A stretch of 64,000 bases of DNA from Streptomyces viridochromogenes (GTDB lineage: Bacteria; Actinomycetota; Actinomycetes; Streptomycetales; Streptomycetaceae): the NCBI RefSeq assembly GCF_001270495.1, contig NZ_LGUR01000129.1:49252-113251 (forward strand), written 5' to 3'. Positions 43,560 to 52,346 of this stretch are shown here, piece by piece; positions within the stretch are counted from its first letter, which is position 1, and each line of letters starts with the position of its first letter. A model generated the notes under the pieces. That model was not told the DNA's origin. It worked only from the letters and a program-made list of their open reading frames with translations, and made no database searches. A program made the position numbers and the translations under genes.

Positions 43560-43855
43560 CAGCCGGTCCGGCACTTGAGGACGAGGCCCTTCGGGCGGAC
43601 GGGGTCCGGGCATTTCAGCCCCTCCGGCACTTGAGAACGAGGCCCTTCGGGCGGACGGGGTCCGGGCATTTCAGCCCCTCCGGCACTTGAGAACGAGGCC
43701 CTTCGGGCGGACGGGGTCCGGGCATTTCAGCCCGTCCGGCGCTTGAGGACGAGGCCCTTCGGGCCGATGGGGGTCCAGGGGGCTCCGCCCCCTGGCGGGG
43801 TCGAAGGGGCGGAGCCCCTTCAAGGATGGGACGGGTAGGGGCGGCGGGGGCGAGA
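43560..43855. repeat. Four exact 56-nt tandem repeats plus GC-hairpin cassette
   Basis: Units start at 43560, 43616, 43672 and 43728 with an exact 56-nt period: CAGCC(C/G)(C/G)TCCGGC, then (A/G)CTTGAG(A/G)ACGAGG, then CCCTTCGGGC and GGGGTCCGGGCATTT. The last unit runs into the same 128-nt cassette as at 39656-39783. No gene lies in 43543-43946. The repeats abut one another without variable spacers, so this is not a CRISPR array. Confidence 0.85.
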
Positions 43856-43946
43856 CTCTCCCGGCCCGCACCCGGAGAAACCGCCGCTACGTGGAACCCC
43901 GCCCTCCGCGACCCCGTCTCGTTCCACGAACCCCCTAGGAGGCGAC

Positions 43947-45506
43947 ATGGAACGGCGTACCTTCATCGGCGGCGGCACCGCAGCAGCCCTCACCGCCATG
44001 ACGGCAACCGCCTGCAAGACCGGCACCGACACCACCTCGGGCACAACCACCGGCACCCGAACCACCGCCACCACCGCCACCGCCGCCTCCGCCCCCGCCA
44101 ACTGGGCCGCCCTGGCCCAAGACCTCGACGGCCGGCTCATCCGCCCCGGCGACACCGACTGGAAGTCGGCCCGCCTGCTCTACAACACCCGCTTCGACTC
44201 CCTGAAGCCCGCCGCGGTCGCCTACGTCGCCCACCCCGACGACATCCGCACCACCCTCGCCTACGCCCGAGCCCACAACCTCCACGTCGCCATCCGCAAC
44301 GGCGGCCACTCCTACGCCGGCTGGTCCTCCGGCAACAACCGCCTGATCATCGACGTCTCCAAGCTCAACCGCATCCGAGCCACCGGCGACACCGCCGTGG
44401 TCGGCGCCGGCTCCAAGCTCATCGACGTCTACCGAGCCCTCGCCGCCAAGGGCGTCACCATCCCCGCCGGCTCCTGCCCCAGCGTCGGGGTCTCCGGCCT
44501 CACCCTGGGCGGCGGCCACGGCGTCACCTCCCGCGCCTACGGCCTGACCTGCGACAGCCTCACCCAGGCCACCCTGATCACCGCCGACGGCAAGCAGCTC
44601 ACCGCCAACGCCACCACCCACAAGGACCTCTTCTGGGCCCTGCGCGGCGCCGGCAACGGCAACTTCGGCGTCGTCACGGAACTCCAGTTCAAGACCCACC
44701 CCGCCCCCCAGGCCGTAGTGGCGTACATGACCTGGCCCTGGTCGAAGGCGGCCACGCTGATCAACGCCTGGCAGGAGTGGGGCCCGACCCAGCCCGACGA
44801 GATCTGGTCGGCGCTGACCATCTCGAACCACGCGGGCAGCACCCCGACCGTCACCCTCGCGGCGTTCTCGCTGGGCACCTACGGCGAACTCAAGAACGCG
44901 GTGGACCGCCTGGCCGACGGCCCCGGAGGCCCCGGCCCCGCGAGCAACGTCTCGATCAAACGCCGCTCGTACGAGGAGTCGATGGAGCTGTACGCCGGCT
45001 GCTCGTCCTTCGCCACGGACGCGCAGTGCCACCTCCCCGGCTCCACCCCGGGCCGCTCCCCGGAGGGCGCGCTGAGCCGCGAGACGTACACCGCGAAGTC
45101 GGACTTCTTCGACCGTAAGCTCTCAACAGCGGGCATAAAGACACTGCTGCGACAGATGGAGTCGGTCAGCGGCGGCTCCGGCAGCATCGCCCTCACGGCC
45201 CTCGGCGGAGCCGTCAACCGCGTCTCCCCCACCGCGACGGCCTTCGTGCACCGCCGCTCCCGCATGCTGGCCCAGTACATCGCCTCCTGGCGCGCCGGCA
45301 CCTCGGGCTCCACGGCCCAGTCCTGGCTGACGGCGGCCCACGACGCGATGCGCCCGTACGCTTCGGGCGCCGCGTACCAGAACTACACCGACCCGACCCT
45401 GAAGAACTGGCGCAAGGCGTACTACGGGGACGCGGCGACGCGCCTGACGAAGCTGAAGAAGCAGTACGACCCGGAGGGCTTCTTCAGCTACCCGCAGGCG
45501 CTGTAG
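43947..45506 (+). CDS. Secreted FAD-linked (BBE-type) oxidoreductase
   Basis: 519-aa berberine-bridge-type flavin oxidase. An N-terminal RRTFIGGG twin-arginine motif indicates Tat export. A Cys at residue 23 (TATAC) could make it a lipoprotein. The FAD domain has RNGGHSYAG, whose His121 is the usual covalent site, and AGSCPSVGVSG, whose Cys177 fits the second covalent link of bicovalent flavoenzymes. The C-terminus has the BBE motif ending YDPEGFFSYPQAL. AGGAGG precedes ATG 43947. Likely substrates are sugars or aromatic alcohols; not decidable here. Confidence 0.9.
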   Translation: MERRTFIGGGTAAALTAMTATACKTGTDTTSGTTTGTRTTATTATAASAPANWAALAQDLDGRLIRPGDTDWKSARLLYNTRFDSLKPAAVAYVAHPDDIRTTLAYARAHNLHVAIRNGGHSYAGWSSGNNRLIIDVSKLNRIRATGDTAVVGAGSKLIDVYRALAAKGVTIPAGSCPSVGVSGLTLGGGHGVTSRAYGLTCDSLTQATLITADGKQLTANATTHKDLFWALRGAGNGNFGVVTELQFKTHPAPQAVVAYMTWPWSKAATLINAWQEWGPTQPDEIWSALTISNHAGSTPTVTLAAFSLGTYGELKNAVDRLADGPGGPGPASNVSIKRRSYEESMELYAGCSSFATDAQCHLPGSTPGRSPEGALSRETYTAKSDFFDRKLSTAGIKTLLRQMESVSGGSGSIALTALGGAVNRVSPTATAFVHRRSRMLAQYIASWRAGTSGSTAQSWLTAAHDAMRPYASGAAYQNYTDPTLKNWRKAYYGDAATRLTKLKKQYDPEGFFSYPQAL

Positions 45507-45597
45507 CCCTTGCCGCTGGTGGCGCGTGACCTGATGGCCCTCGCCCCTGGCCTGCCCTTGCCCCTTACTCTTCTACCCCTTGCCGTTATGACGTCGG

Positions 45598-46308
45598 CTA
45601 GGCGGCGAGGTCCCGCTCCTCAGCCTCCGCGGGCTCTTTCCGAGCCCCCGGAATCATGGCCTCCTGCCCACCCGCCCGGGATGTGCCCCGCGCCCTGATG
45701 AGCCACCCGCCCCTGGGCGACCGCTCGACGGCGGACATCACGGGCGTCAGCAGGGCCATCGCCAGGGGCGACAGCAGCAGGGCCACGGCGGTACCGAGCG
45801 CGAACCCGCCGACGACGTCGGTCGGATAGTGCACGCCCATGTAGATGCGGCAGAACCCTTCGAGAAGAGCGAGGCCGATCCCGACCAGCCCGAACTTCCG
45901 GTTGGCGACGAACAGCCCGACCCCGAGGGCCATGGCGATCGTCGCGTGGTCACTCACGAAGGAGTAGTCGGTCTTGCCGGTCACCAGGACTTCGAGCCCC
46001 TGGTGATCGAGAAACGGCCGGGGCCGCTCGACGAACCCCCGGATCGGCACGTTCACCAGTACCGCGATCCCGGCGGCCAGCGGCGCCCACACGAGCGCGG
46101 CGACGGACGAGGCGGCGTCCTCGTCGCCCCGGCGCCGGACGGACCACCAGCACCACACGACCAGCAGCACCATGGCGAGCACCAGCCCGTACTCACCGAC
46201 GTACTCCATGACCCGGTCGAACCAGTGCGGGGCGTCCTTGGCCAGGCCATTGATGTCGAAGAGCAGGTCGACGTCGGGGTTCGACCCGGAATCTGCGAGT
46301 CCAGCCAT
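45598..46308 (-). CDS. PAP2-family membrane phosphatase
   Basis: 236-aa integral membrane phosphatase with about six helices. The three PAP2 motifs are clear: RGFVERPRPF (K/R-x6-RP), SFVSDHATIAM (PSGH-like, here SDH) and GFCRIYMGVHYPTDVVGG (SR-x5-H-x3-D). Substrates in the family are undecaprenyl pyrophosphate and phosphatidic acid. The SDHA variant replaces the usual PSGH, as in some bacitracin-resistance-type enzymes. Start ATG 46308; longer frames upstream are basic and unlikely. It ends with a soluble Arg/Glu-rich tail. Confidence 0.88.
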   Translation of the reverse strand: MAGLADSGSNPDVDLLFDINGLAKDAPHWFDRVMEYVGEYGLVLAMVLLVVWCWWSVRRRGDEDAASSVAALVWAPLAAGIAVLVNVPIRGFVERPRPFLDHQGLEVLVTGKTDYSFVSDHATIAMALGVGLFVANRKFGLVGIGLALLEGFCRIYMGVHYPTDVVGGFALGTAVALLLSPLAMALLTPVMSAVERSPRGGWLIRARGTSRAGGQEAMIPGARKEPAEAEERDLAA

Positions 46309-46509
46309 AATGCCGCGGCCCCTTCGTCGTCTCTTAGCTCGGCGCAACTTGCGTACGCCGCTCCGCCCACCCCCGTGGTTGTAGATCCGGCTACGACACC
46401 AGGAACGCACGGCCCCTGTTGATACGTTCCACACTCCACTGAATGATCACGCAGACGTTATCGAAGAGAGACCCATCGCCGCAGCTCAGGGGGTGGGTTC
46501 ACGCTCCGT

Positions 46510-47511
46510 CTACACCGTCGTGGGCAGCGCTTTCGCGCCATCTTCGGTCACCCGGGTGGCCCCGAAGTAGTCCGGGGTGTCGATCGGGTCGAATCGGATC
46601 ACAGCACCCGTTCTCGGCGCGTCGATCATGTACCCGCCACCCACATAAATCCCGACATGCCGGATGGCCCGGGAGTTGGTGAGGTCGTCCGAGAAGAACA
46701 CCAGGTCCCCGGGCAGCAACTCGTCCCGGTCCGGATGGGGCCCCGCGTTGTACTGATCGTTGGCGACCCGCGGCAACGAGATCCCGACACTGTCGTACGC
46801 GGCCTTCGTCAACCCCGAACAGTCGAACCGCCCATCGTCCGCAGCGGTACCGTCACCGCCCCAGAGGTAGAGCGTGCCGAGCTTCTTCTGGGCGTAGTAG
46901 ATGGCGCCGGCGGCCTGCTTGCTGGGATCCACCCGGTTGACGGGCGCGGCGAAGCTCTGCTCCAGAGTCGTGATCGTCTTCACGTAGTTCTGGGTCTCCT
47001 TGTACGGCGGCACACCCCCGTACTTGATGACCGCGTACGCCCCGGCGTTGTAGGACGCGAGCATGTTCTTCGTCGGGTCGCCGGGCACGTCCTTCACGTA
47101 CGAGGCGAGCGCACAGTCGTACGACGCGGCCGACGGAATCGCGTCATTCGGATCCCATACGTCGCGGTCACCGTCACCGTCGCCGTCGACCCCGTGCGTG
47201 GCCCATGTCCCCGGGATGAACTGCGCGATGCCCTGCGCCGCCGCCGGGCTCTGGGCCTTCGGGTTGAACCCGCTCTCCTGGTAGAGCTGGGCGGCGAGCA
47301 GGGCGGGGTTGATGGCGGGGCACAGGTTGCCCCACTTCTGCACGAGCGCCGAGTAGGCGGCCGGCACGGCCCCCTTGGCCAGGGACTTGGACGCTCCGCC
47401 CACTCCGCCCGCGAGGTTCCCGGCGACGATGTAGACCCCGACGACGAGCAGCATCACGAAGCTGAGCCCCGCCGCGAGAGCGGCGCCCGCCACGATCCAT
47501 GCCTTACGCAC
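46510..47511 (-). CDS. Lytic transglycosylase - NlpC/P60 cell-wall hydrolase
   Basis: About 333-aa membrane-anchored wall hydrolase. One N-terminal helix (about 5-30), an SLT domain (about 55-180) with catalytic glutamate in LYQESGFNPKAQS and GIAQFIPGTW, then an NlpC/P60 domain (about 200-320) with catalytic Cys in RFDCSGLTK and His in IRHVGIYV. This SLT+NlpC/P60 pairing is typical of the wall-degrading component of Gram-positive conjugation systems (Tn916 Orf14/TcpG type). It may belong functionally to the type IV-like cluster 6.5 kb away. GTG 47511 has the better ribosome spacing; TTG 47517 is an alternative. Confidence 0.88.
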   Translation of the reverse strand: MRKAWIVAGAALAAGLSFVMLLVVGVYIVAGNLAGGVGGASKSLAKGAVPAAYSALVQKWGNLCPAINPALLAAQLYQESGFNPKAQSPAAAQGIAQFIPGTWATHGVDGDGDGDRDVWDPNDAIPSAASYDCALASYVKDVPGDPTKNMLASYNAGAYAVIKYGGVPPYKETQNYVKTITTLEQSFAAPVNRVDPSKQAAGAIYYAQKKLGTLYLWGGDGTAADDGRFDCSGLTKAAYDSVGISLPRVANDQYNAGPHPDRDELLPGDLVFFSDDLTNSRAIRHVGIYVGGGYMIDAPRTGAVIRFDPIDTPDYFGATRVTEDGAKALPTTV

Positions 47512-47599
47512 CGTCAACCGCCCCTCGCCTGACAGGAGTCCGCCCGCGCCAGTCTAGGAGCTTCCCACGCGGAAGCCGCGGCAACCGATGCTCTCGTCA

Positions 47600-48391
47600 T
47601 CAGTCGGGCTGCCGGGTTCCCCAGGTTCCCTCCCGCCCCGCTTCCCGATACAGCGCCGCCGCCTCCGCCCCGAACACCACGCTGAACGACACGTCCGCCG
47701 TCGCCCCACCCCCCTCGTGCCCACCGAGCACGCCCACGACCTCCCCGTCTCCGTTGACCCAGGGACTGCCGCTGGTCCCGCCGCTGAATCCCGGACACGC
47801 GATCCGCTGCTGGCTGCGGCCGTACGAGGTCGGCTCGTCGGTGCAACCGACCGGCACCCGGCGGGAGTTGGGGTAGCCGGTCACGGTCACCGCCGTGGCC
47901 CCGGTGGCCATCCCCGCGACGAACCGATTGCCGCCGACGACGTCCTCGACCCCTTCCCCGGCGCCACCCTCGCCACCCCGCCGGTCCGCCACCACCGCGA
48001 ACGCCACGTCACTGTCCTCGCCCCGCCCCTTCGCCCACCCCTCCGGCAGAAACCGCCTCCCGAGCCTCCACACCCCGTACGGCGCCTCGCCGTCCCGGTA
48101 CCCCGGCACGAACACGACGTCCTGCGCGCCGCCGTCCAGGCAGTGCGCCGCGGTGACGACGAGGTCGTGCTGCGGGCTGTGCACGACCGAGGCGGTACAG
48201 AAGCGCCGGCCACCCGAGAACAGGGCACCGACACGGGCGGTCTGCGCGGTGGCCGCGGCGACAACGGTGACTCCGAAGGGGCCCGAGCCGTCCTCCGCGG
48301 CCGCGGAGGAGGCAGAGGTGACGGAGGCGACGGCGAACAGGACGGCGACGGCGTGCAGGGCGGAGCGGGCGGAACGTGAGGGACGCTTCAT
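47600..48391 (-). CDS. Secreted trypsin-like serine protease
   Basis: 263-aa exported chymotrypsin-fold protease. A signal peptide covers about 1-32. The triad is visible: His in VVTAAHCLDG (about 83), Asp in GEDSDVAFAV (about 126) and Ser in GFSGGTSGSPW (about 213). The oxyanion loop TSGSPW and paired cysteines (FCTAS...AHC; VGCTDE...IACPG) support two disulfides. ATG 48391 gives the signal peptide. No propeptide is obvious. Natural substrate unknown. Confidence 0.9.
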   Translation of the reverse strand: MKRPSRSARSALHAVAVLFAVASVTSASSAAAEDGSGPFGVTVVAAATAQTARVGALFSGGRRFCTASVVHSPQHDLVVTAAHCLDGGAQDVVFVPGYRDGEAPYGVWRLGRRFLPEGWAKGRGEDSDVAFAVVADRRGGEGGAGEGVEDVVGGNRFVAGMATGATAVTVTGYPNSRRVPVGCTDEPTSYGRSQQRIACPGFSGGTSGSPWVNGDGEVVGVLGGHEGGGATADVSFSVVFGAEAAALYREAGREGTWGTRQPD

Positions 48392-48476
48392 CGGGCCCCA
48401 CCCTTCCGCACGAAGGTGAGAAAATGGTCAGCCCCGCCGACCGGGATCCAGCCGTACGGGGAGACATGCCGGACGC

Positions 48477-48743
48477 TCACACGGTCAGTTCCGCCTGGGG
48501 CGGCACGGAGGAGACCGGGTCCTGCCGGATGTACCACTCCGTCGCCGGGATCCGCTCCCGTACGTCCGCCGGGAAGCCGGCGAGCAACCCCGGCACCGCC
48601 CCTGGCTCCACCTCGGTCCGATGGGCCAGTACGGCGGCCCACTTCTGCTCCAGCCAGGGCCGGACGTCCACGGTCGCGGTGATCCGCTCGTCCGGAACGG
48701 TGTTCATGCCCTCGCCCGAGAACCATGGGCATCGGCGGACCAC
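48477..48743 (-). pseudogene. PIG-L deacetylase C-terminal fragment
   Basis: About 88 codons encoding only the C-terminal end of a PIG-L/LmbE-type N-deacetylase: GEGMNTVPDERITATVDVRPW and LEQKWAAVLAHRTEVEPGAV, ending near ATEWYIRQDP. The metal-binding AHPDDE and HPDH parts that make up the catalytic domain (about 180 residues) are absent, and upstream sequence is closed by stops. The gene is therefore 5'-truncated and dead. Confidence 0.75.
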
Positions 48744-48822
48744 CTCCGGAGACGCCCTACCCCTGAGTACGCATACTCAGGCACCAGGTCATCCGGCCCG
48801 GCAGACTGTGCCGCGACCGATC

Positions 48823-48868
48823 AACCGACCGACCAACCGACCGACCAACCAACTGACCGACGACCAAC
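48823..48868. repeat. Short tandem AACCGACCGACC repeat
   Basis: Two perfect 12-nt units (48823-48834, 48835-48846) followed by degenerate AACCAACTGACCGACGACC. It lies just upstream of the secreted protein at 48902. Confidence 0.7.
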
Positions 48869-48901
48869 GCATCTTCGAAGGCATCTTCAGGGGGAACCAA
48901 C

Positions 48902-49318
48902 GTGACAAGAACCAGCCGCGCCCTGGCCATGACGGCACTGGCGGCCTGCGGACTGACCGGCCTGGGGGCGGCGCCCGCCGCCGCGTCGACCGATGTTCTG
49001 CTGCCCCATCCCGGCCCGGAGGGCCTGGTGTGGGTGCCGGAACAGACGGGAGACGGCGGAGTCGCGTCCGGCGGCGCCTGGGACAGGCTGCCGACCGTGC
49101 TCACGGTGGCGTGCGAGGGCGGCGGCGATGTACGGGTGACGATGTCGCAGGAGACGGAGATCGCCGCTTTCTCGGTCGACTGCCCCGCCGACGGGGCCGG
49201 TGTGGGCTCCGTGACCATGGATCCCGGCGTGGTCCGTCCCGGATCCTTCTCGATCGGCGTCGACGCTTCGGCGGACAACATCCGGTGGGCGCTGACGGTG
49301 ACCCAGCCGGAGTCGTAG
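48902..49318 (+). CDS. Small secreted protein, unknown function
   Basis: 138-aa exported protein: a signal peptide with cleavage after AAPAAAS (about residue 29), then a compact domain of about 105 residues with two cysteines (VACEGGG, SVDCPAD) and alternating beta strands (DRLPTVLTVAC, VRVTMSQETEIAAFSV, RWALTVTQPES). The GTG at 48902 follows AGGGGGAA. No family is recognised; size and cysteines suggest a stable extracellular beta protein. Confidence 0.75.
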   Translation: MTRTSRALAMTALAACGLTGLGAAPAAASTDVLLPHPGPEGLVWVPEQTGDGGVASGGAWDRLPTVLTVACEGGGDVRVTMSQETEIAAFSVDCPADGAGVGSVTMDPGVVRPGSFSIGVDASADNIRWALTVTQPES

Positions 49319-49369
49319 ACCCTACGATCCGGCTCAAGTCGCGCCCAGGTGACGGCCGAGCGCCACGCC

Positions 49370-50317
49370 CTAACACTCGGCCGCCACCACGCCCTCGACC
49401 TCAGCCTCGACCTCTCCCTCACTCTTCCCCAACGGCCAGCTCACGCCCGTCAGTTCCTCCGAAACCGTCCACAACCGCCGCGCCACCACCGCATCGCTCG
49501 CCGCCGTGGTCCGCCCCACCAGCGTCGGCGCACCCCGCATCTCACCGAGCCCGTCAGGCCCGACATAGCACGCGCCGGGCAGGTCCTGCGTCGCGGCGTA
49601 CAACGTCGGCAGCGCGCCCGCCCTGTCGTCCTGGGCGAAGAACCTGTTGCCGATCTTCATGAAGCCACGCATCAACGAACTCCCCGCATGGCTCTGCAGG
49701 TTGGTGGCGGCATAGCCGGGGTGCGCGGCCAGGGCGCGGACCCGGGAGCCGGACTCCGTCAGGCGGCGCTGAAGCTCCAGCGTGAACAACAGGTTCGCCA
49801 GCTTCGACTGGGCGTACGCGCGGTTCGGGTCATAGCCGGACGTCCAGTTCAGGTCCTCGAAACGGATCCTCGCGCCGAACCAGCGGTGGGCACCGGACGA
49901 CAACGTCACGACCCGGTCGGCGACGTACGGCAGAAGCAGGTTCGTCAGCGCGAAATGGCCCAGATGGTTCGTGCCGAACTGCATCTCGAAGCCGTCCGCC
50001 GTCCGCTGCTCCGGCAGCATCATCACGCCGGCGTTGTTGATCAGCAGGTCCAGCGGCCGACCCTGCCACGTGTCCGCGAACTCCCGCACGGACGACAGGT
50101 CCGCCAGATCCAGGCGCCGCACCTCCGTGCTGCCGTTCACCGTCGCGGCCGCCGCCCGGCCGCGCTCCGGGTCCCGCACGGCGAACACCACATGCGCACC
50201 CGCTCGCGCCAGCGCGTCCGCCGCCCTCAGCCCGATCCCGCTGTTGGCGCCGGTGACGACGGCTGTCCGTCCGGTGAGGTCGGGGAGGCTGGTCGCGTCC
50301 CAAGTCTGCTTGGCCAT
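49370..50317 (-). CDS. Short-chain dehydrogenase/reductase (retinol-dehydrogenase-like)
   Basis: 315-aa SDR: NAD(P)-binding TGANSGIG (about residues 22-29), NNAGV, and catalytic Ser...YAQSK with the serine in LSSGAHRW. The R in FAVRDPERG after the second strand favours NADPH. Its length and [16 protein letters not shown] segment match the retinol-dehydrogenase/WW-oxidoreductase-like group. ATG 50317 has correctly spaced AAGGAG; an ATG at 50326 touches that site. It is divergent from a TetR gene that probably controls it through the shared promoter. Substrate unknown. Confidence 0.9.
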   Translation of the reverse strand: MAKQTWDATSLPDLTGRTAVVTGANSGIGLRAADALARAGAHVVFAVRDPERGRAAAATVNGSTEVRRLDLADLSSVREFADTWQGRPLDLLINNAGVMMLPEQRTADGFEMQFGTNHLGHFALTNLLLPYVADRVVTLSSGAHRWFGARIRFEDLNWTSGYDPNRAYAQSKLANLLFTLELQRRLTESGSRVRALAAHPGYAATNLQSHAGSSLMRGFMKIGNRFFAQDDRAGALPTLYAATQDLPGACYVGPDGLGEMRGAPTLVGRTTAASDAVVARRLWTVSEELTGVSWPLGKSEGEVEAEVEGVVAAEC

Positions 50318-50407
50318 CCGGGTCATCTCCTTCTTGTCAGTCTCAGCCCTCTAGGCACTCGGCCTACGCGGCTTCTCGGCCTCCTGAGCCTCCTGAGCCA
50401 TGCCTCG

Positions 50408-50441
50408 AATGTAGGCGTCGCCAACAATGATGTCAATGACA
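50408..50441 (-). promoter_or_regulatory. SDR promoter with overlapping palindrome
   Basis: Minus strand: -35 TTGACA (50431-50436), 17-nt spacer, -10 TACATT (50408-50413). The -35 lies inside the palindrome TGTCA-A-TGACA (50431-50441), and ACAATGATG is repeated on both sides. It is a likely binding site for the divergent TetR regulator. Confidence 0.75.
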
Positions 50442-50498
50442 ACAATGATGGCGGCGCCAACAAAGATGGCACCGCCAACATCAAGCTACGATGGTCCA

Positions 50499-51092
50499 AT
50501 GCCCGAGAGCCGCCCCTACCACCACGGAGACCTGCGCGCCGCCCTGCTCGCGGCAGCGGAACGCACCCTGCGCGAGAAGGGCACCGCCGCCCTCTCACTC
50601 CGCGAACTGGCCCGCGAGGTCGGCGTCAGCCACGCCGCCCCCGGCCGGCACTTCAAGGACAAGCAGGCCCTGCTCAACGCCCTGGCCCTGGCCGGCTACG
50701 AGCGGCTCGCCCAGTCACTGAACACGGCCGACGACCCCGCCCTCCCCCTGGAGCCACGCCTCACCGCCCTCGTCAGGGCCTACCTCGCCTTCGCCATCGA
50801 CAACGCCGCGCTCCTGGAGCTCATGTACGCCCGCAAGCACGAGCCGGACGCCTCGGAACAGATGGCCGCCGCGGTCGAGCAGACGGTGGGAAGCCTCGAA
50901 CGGGTCCTCGCGGAAGCCCAGCAGCGGGGCGAGGTCATCGACGGTGACCCGGCGGAGCTCAACCTCGTCACGGGCGCCACCCTCCACGGCGTGGCCGGCT
51001 TCATCAGCGCCGGCTGGCTGACGCCGGAAGCCGCCCTGGCGGGCGCGGAGGGCCTGGTCCACTTTCTGCTGCACGGCTTGAAGCCGCGCTGA
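50499..51092 (+). CDS. TetR-family regulator
   Basis: 197-aa TetR repressor: HTH (about residues 8-55) with YHHGDLRAALLAAAERTLREKG and LSLRELAREVGVSHAAPGRHFKDKQALL, then a helical ligand domain of the TetR_C type with GDPAELNLVTGATLHGVAGF. ATG 50499 lies 7 nt after TACGAT, so the transcript is probably leaderless. It is divergent from the SDR gene across a repeat-rich 180-nt gap, the classic arrangement for control of the neighbour. Inducer unknown. Confidence 0.9.
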   Translation: MPESRPYHHGDLRAALLAAAERTLREKGTAALSLRELAREVGVSHAAPGRHFKDKQALLNALALAGYERLAQSLNTADDPALPLEPRLTALVRAYLAFAIDNAALLELMYARKHEPDASEQMAAAVEQTVGSLERVLAEAQQRGEVIDGDPAELNLVTGATLHGVAGFISAGWLTPEAALAGAEGLVHFLLHGLKPR

Positions 51093-51108
51093 CGGCGACA
51101 CCGCAGGA

Positions 51109-51130
51109 GCGCGGGCCCGCAGGCCCGCGC
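51109..51130. terminator. Bidirectional hairpin between TetR and hydrolase fragment
   Basis: Perfect 9-bp inverted repeat (51109-51117 and 51122-51130) with a 4-nt loop between convergent genes. Confidence 0.65.
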
Positions 51131-51145
51131 CACGGCGATGGTCGC

Positions 51146-51733
51146 TCACGCCCCGAAGGCACCGCGCAGAACACTGATCGCCTGCCCGATGGCAGCCTCC
51201 GCGGCCCGAGTCTCCCGCAGCGCGTTCAGCATCACGAAGTCGTGAATGACCCCCTGATACCGCACCGCGGTGACCGGCACGCCCGCCTCCCGCAACTTGT
51301 TCGCATACGCCTCCCCCTCGTCCCGCAGCACATCGGCCTCGGCCGTGATGACCAGCGCCGGCGGAAGCCCCTGAAGCTGCTCGACGGAGGCCCGAAGCGG
51401 CGACGCGGTGATCTGCGCCCGCTCGGCCTCATCGGTCGTGTACTGATCCCAGAACCACTGCATCGCATCCCGCCGCAGGAAGTACCCCTCGGCGAACTGC
51501 CGGTACGAGCCGGTGTCGAAGGCAGCGTCGGTGACCGGATAGAAGAGCACCTGCTGGACCAGTGGAACATCCCCGCGCTGCTTGGCCATCAAGGTGAGCG
51601 CGGCACTCATGTTGCCGCCCACCGAGTCACCGGCCACCGCGATCCGCCCGGCGTCCAGGTTGTTGCCCGCCCCCTCGCTGACGACCCACCGCGCGACGGC
51701 GTAGTTCTGCTCGATGGCGACCGGATAGCGCGC
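51146..51733 (-). pseudogene. Alpha/beta hydrolase (HSL/Aes type), 5' part missing
   Basis: About 195 codons covering the C-terminal two-thirds of an HSL-family esterase: nucleophile GDSVGGNM, acid in AEADVLRDEG and base in GVIHDFVML. The N-terminal third, with the HGGG oxyanion motif, is absent. Family similarity starts at RYPVAIEQNYAVARW, exactly where sequence on the other strand becomes a MarR gene. A GTG at 51739 could start translation but would give a protein without an oxyanion hole. Both genes were cut at the same point. Confidence 0.82.
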
Positions 51734-52103
51734 CGTCACCGCGCGCTATCGCCCCCTCCTCGACGAACTCGGCCTGACCTACCCGCAGTACCTGGTCATG
51801 CTCGTCCTCTGGGAGCAGGACTCGATCTCCGTACGCGACCTGGGCACGGCCCTCCAGCTGGAGTCCAGCACCCTCTCCCCCCTGCTCAAGCGCCTCGAAG
51901 CGGGCGGCCTGCTGCGCCGCGAGCGCCGCCCCGACGACGAGCGCTCGGTCGCCATCCGCCTCACCGAGGCCGGGGCCGGACTCCGCGACCGCGCGGCCAC
52001 CGTCCCGCTCGCCATCGGCGACGCCATGGGCCTGACCCCCGAACAGGACGCCCTGGCCAAGCAGCTGCTCCGCCTGATCACCACGAACGTCACCGAGAAC
52101 TGA
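51729..52103 (+). pseudogene. MarR/OhrR-type regulator, 5' end missing
   Basis: Frame open from 51729 (after a TAG at 51726) reads RAVTARYRPLLDELGLTYPQ then YLVMLVLWEQDSISVRDLG, LESSTLSPLLKRLEAGGLLR and RRPDDERSVAIRLTEAG, an OhrR-like winged helix. The first 25-30 residues, with the start codon and the region of the sensing cysteine of OhrR proteins, are missing. The only internal ATG (51798) would remove the first helices. A short functional form is unlikely. Confidence 0.78.
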
Positions 52104-52227
52104 GCCCCGCGGCGCCCCACCTTCCGGCCCCGGTCAAGCCAAGGCCATCGCCCACCCATCCCCACGCCATTGATCAGCAATCCCCAACTTCCCTGAGCAA
52201 TACGGAAGTCAGGATTGCGAAACTCAT

Positions 52228-52250
52228 CTTGTTGTCACGTACTCAACAAG
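52228..52250. promoter_or_regulatory. Inverted repeat upstream of S53 peptidase
   Basis: CTTGTTG (52228-52234) and CAACAAG (52244-52250) with a 9-nt centre, inside an AT-richer patch about 100 nt before the peptidase start. A candidate operator or promoter element; I see no obvious -10/-35 pair. Confidence 0.45.
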
Positions 52251-52346
52251 CGACAGTCGTCGGCGGGCCGCCGCCCCCACCGGGAACCACACCGGTGGAC
52301 CCCCACCCGCATGCCTCTTCCCCCACTCCTCACCGGAGGCTGTCCG

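Noticed and set aside
43560..43783. CRISPR array
   Set aside because: Repeats follow each other directly at 56 nt with no unique spacers, and no cas genes are present.
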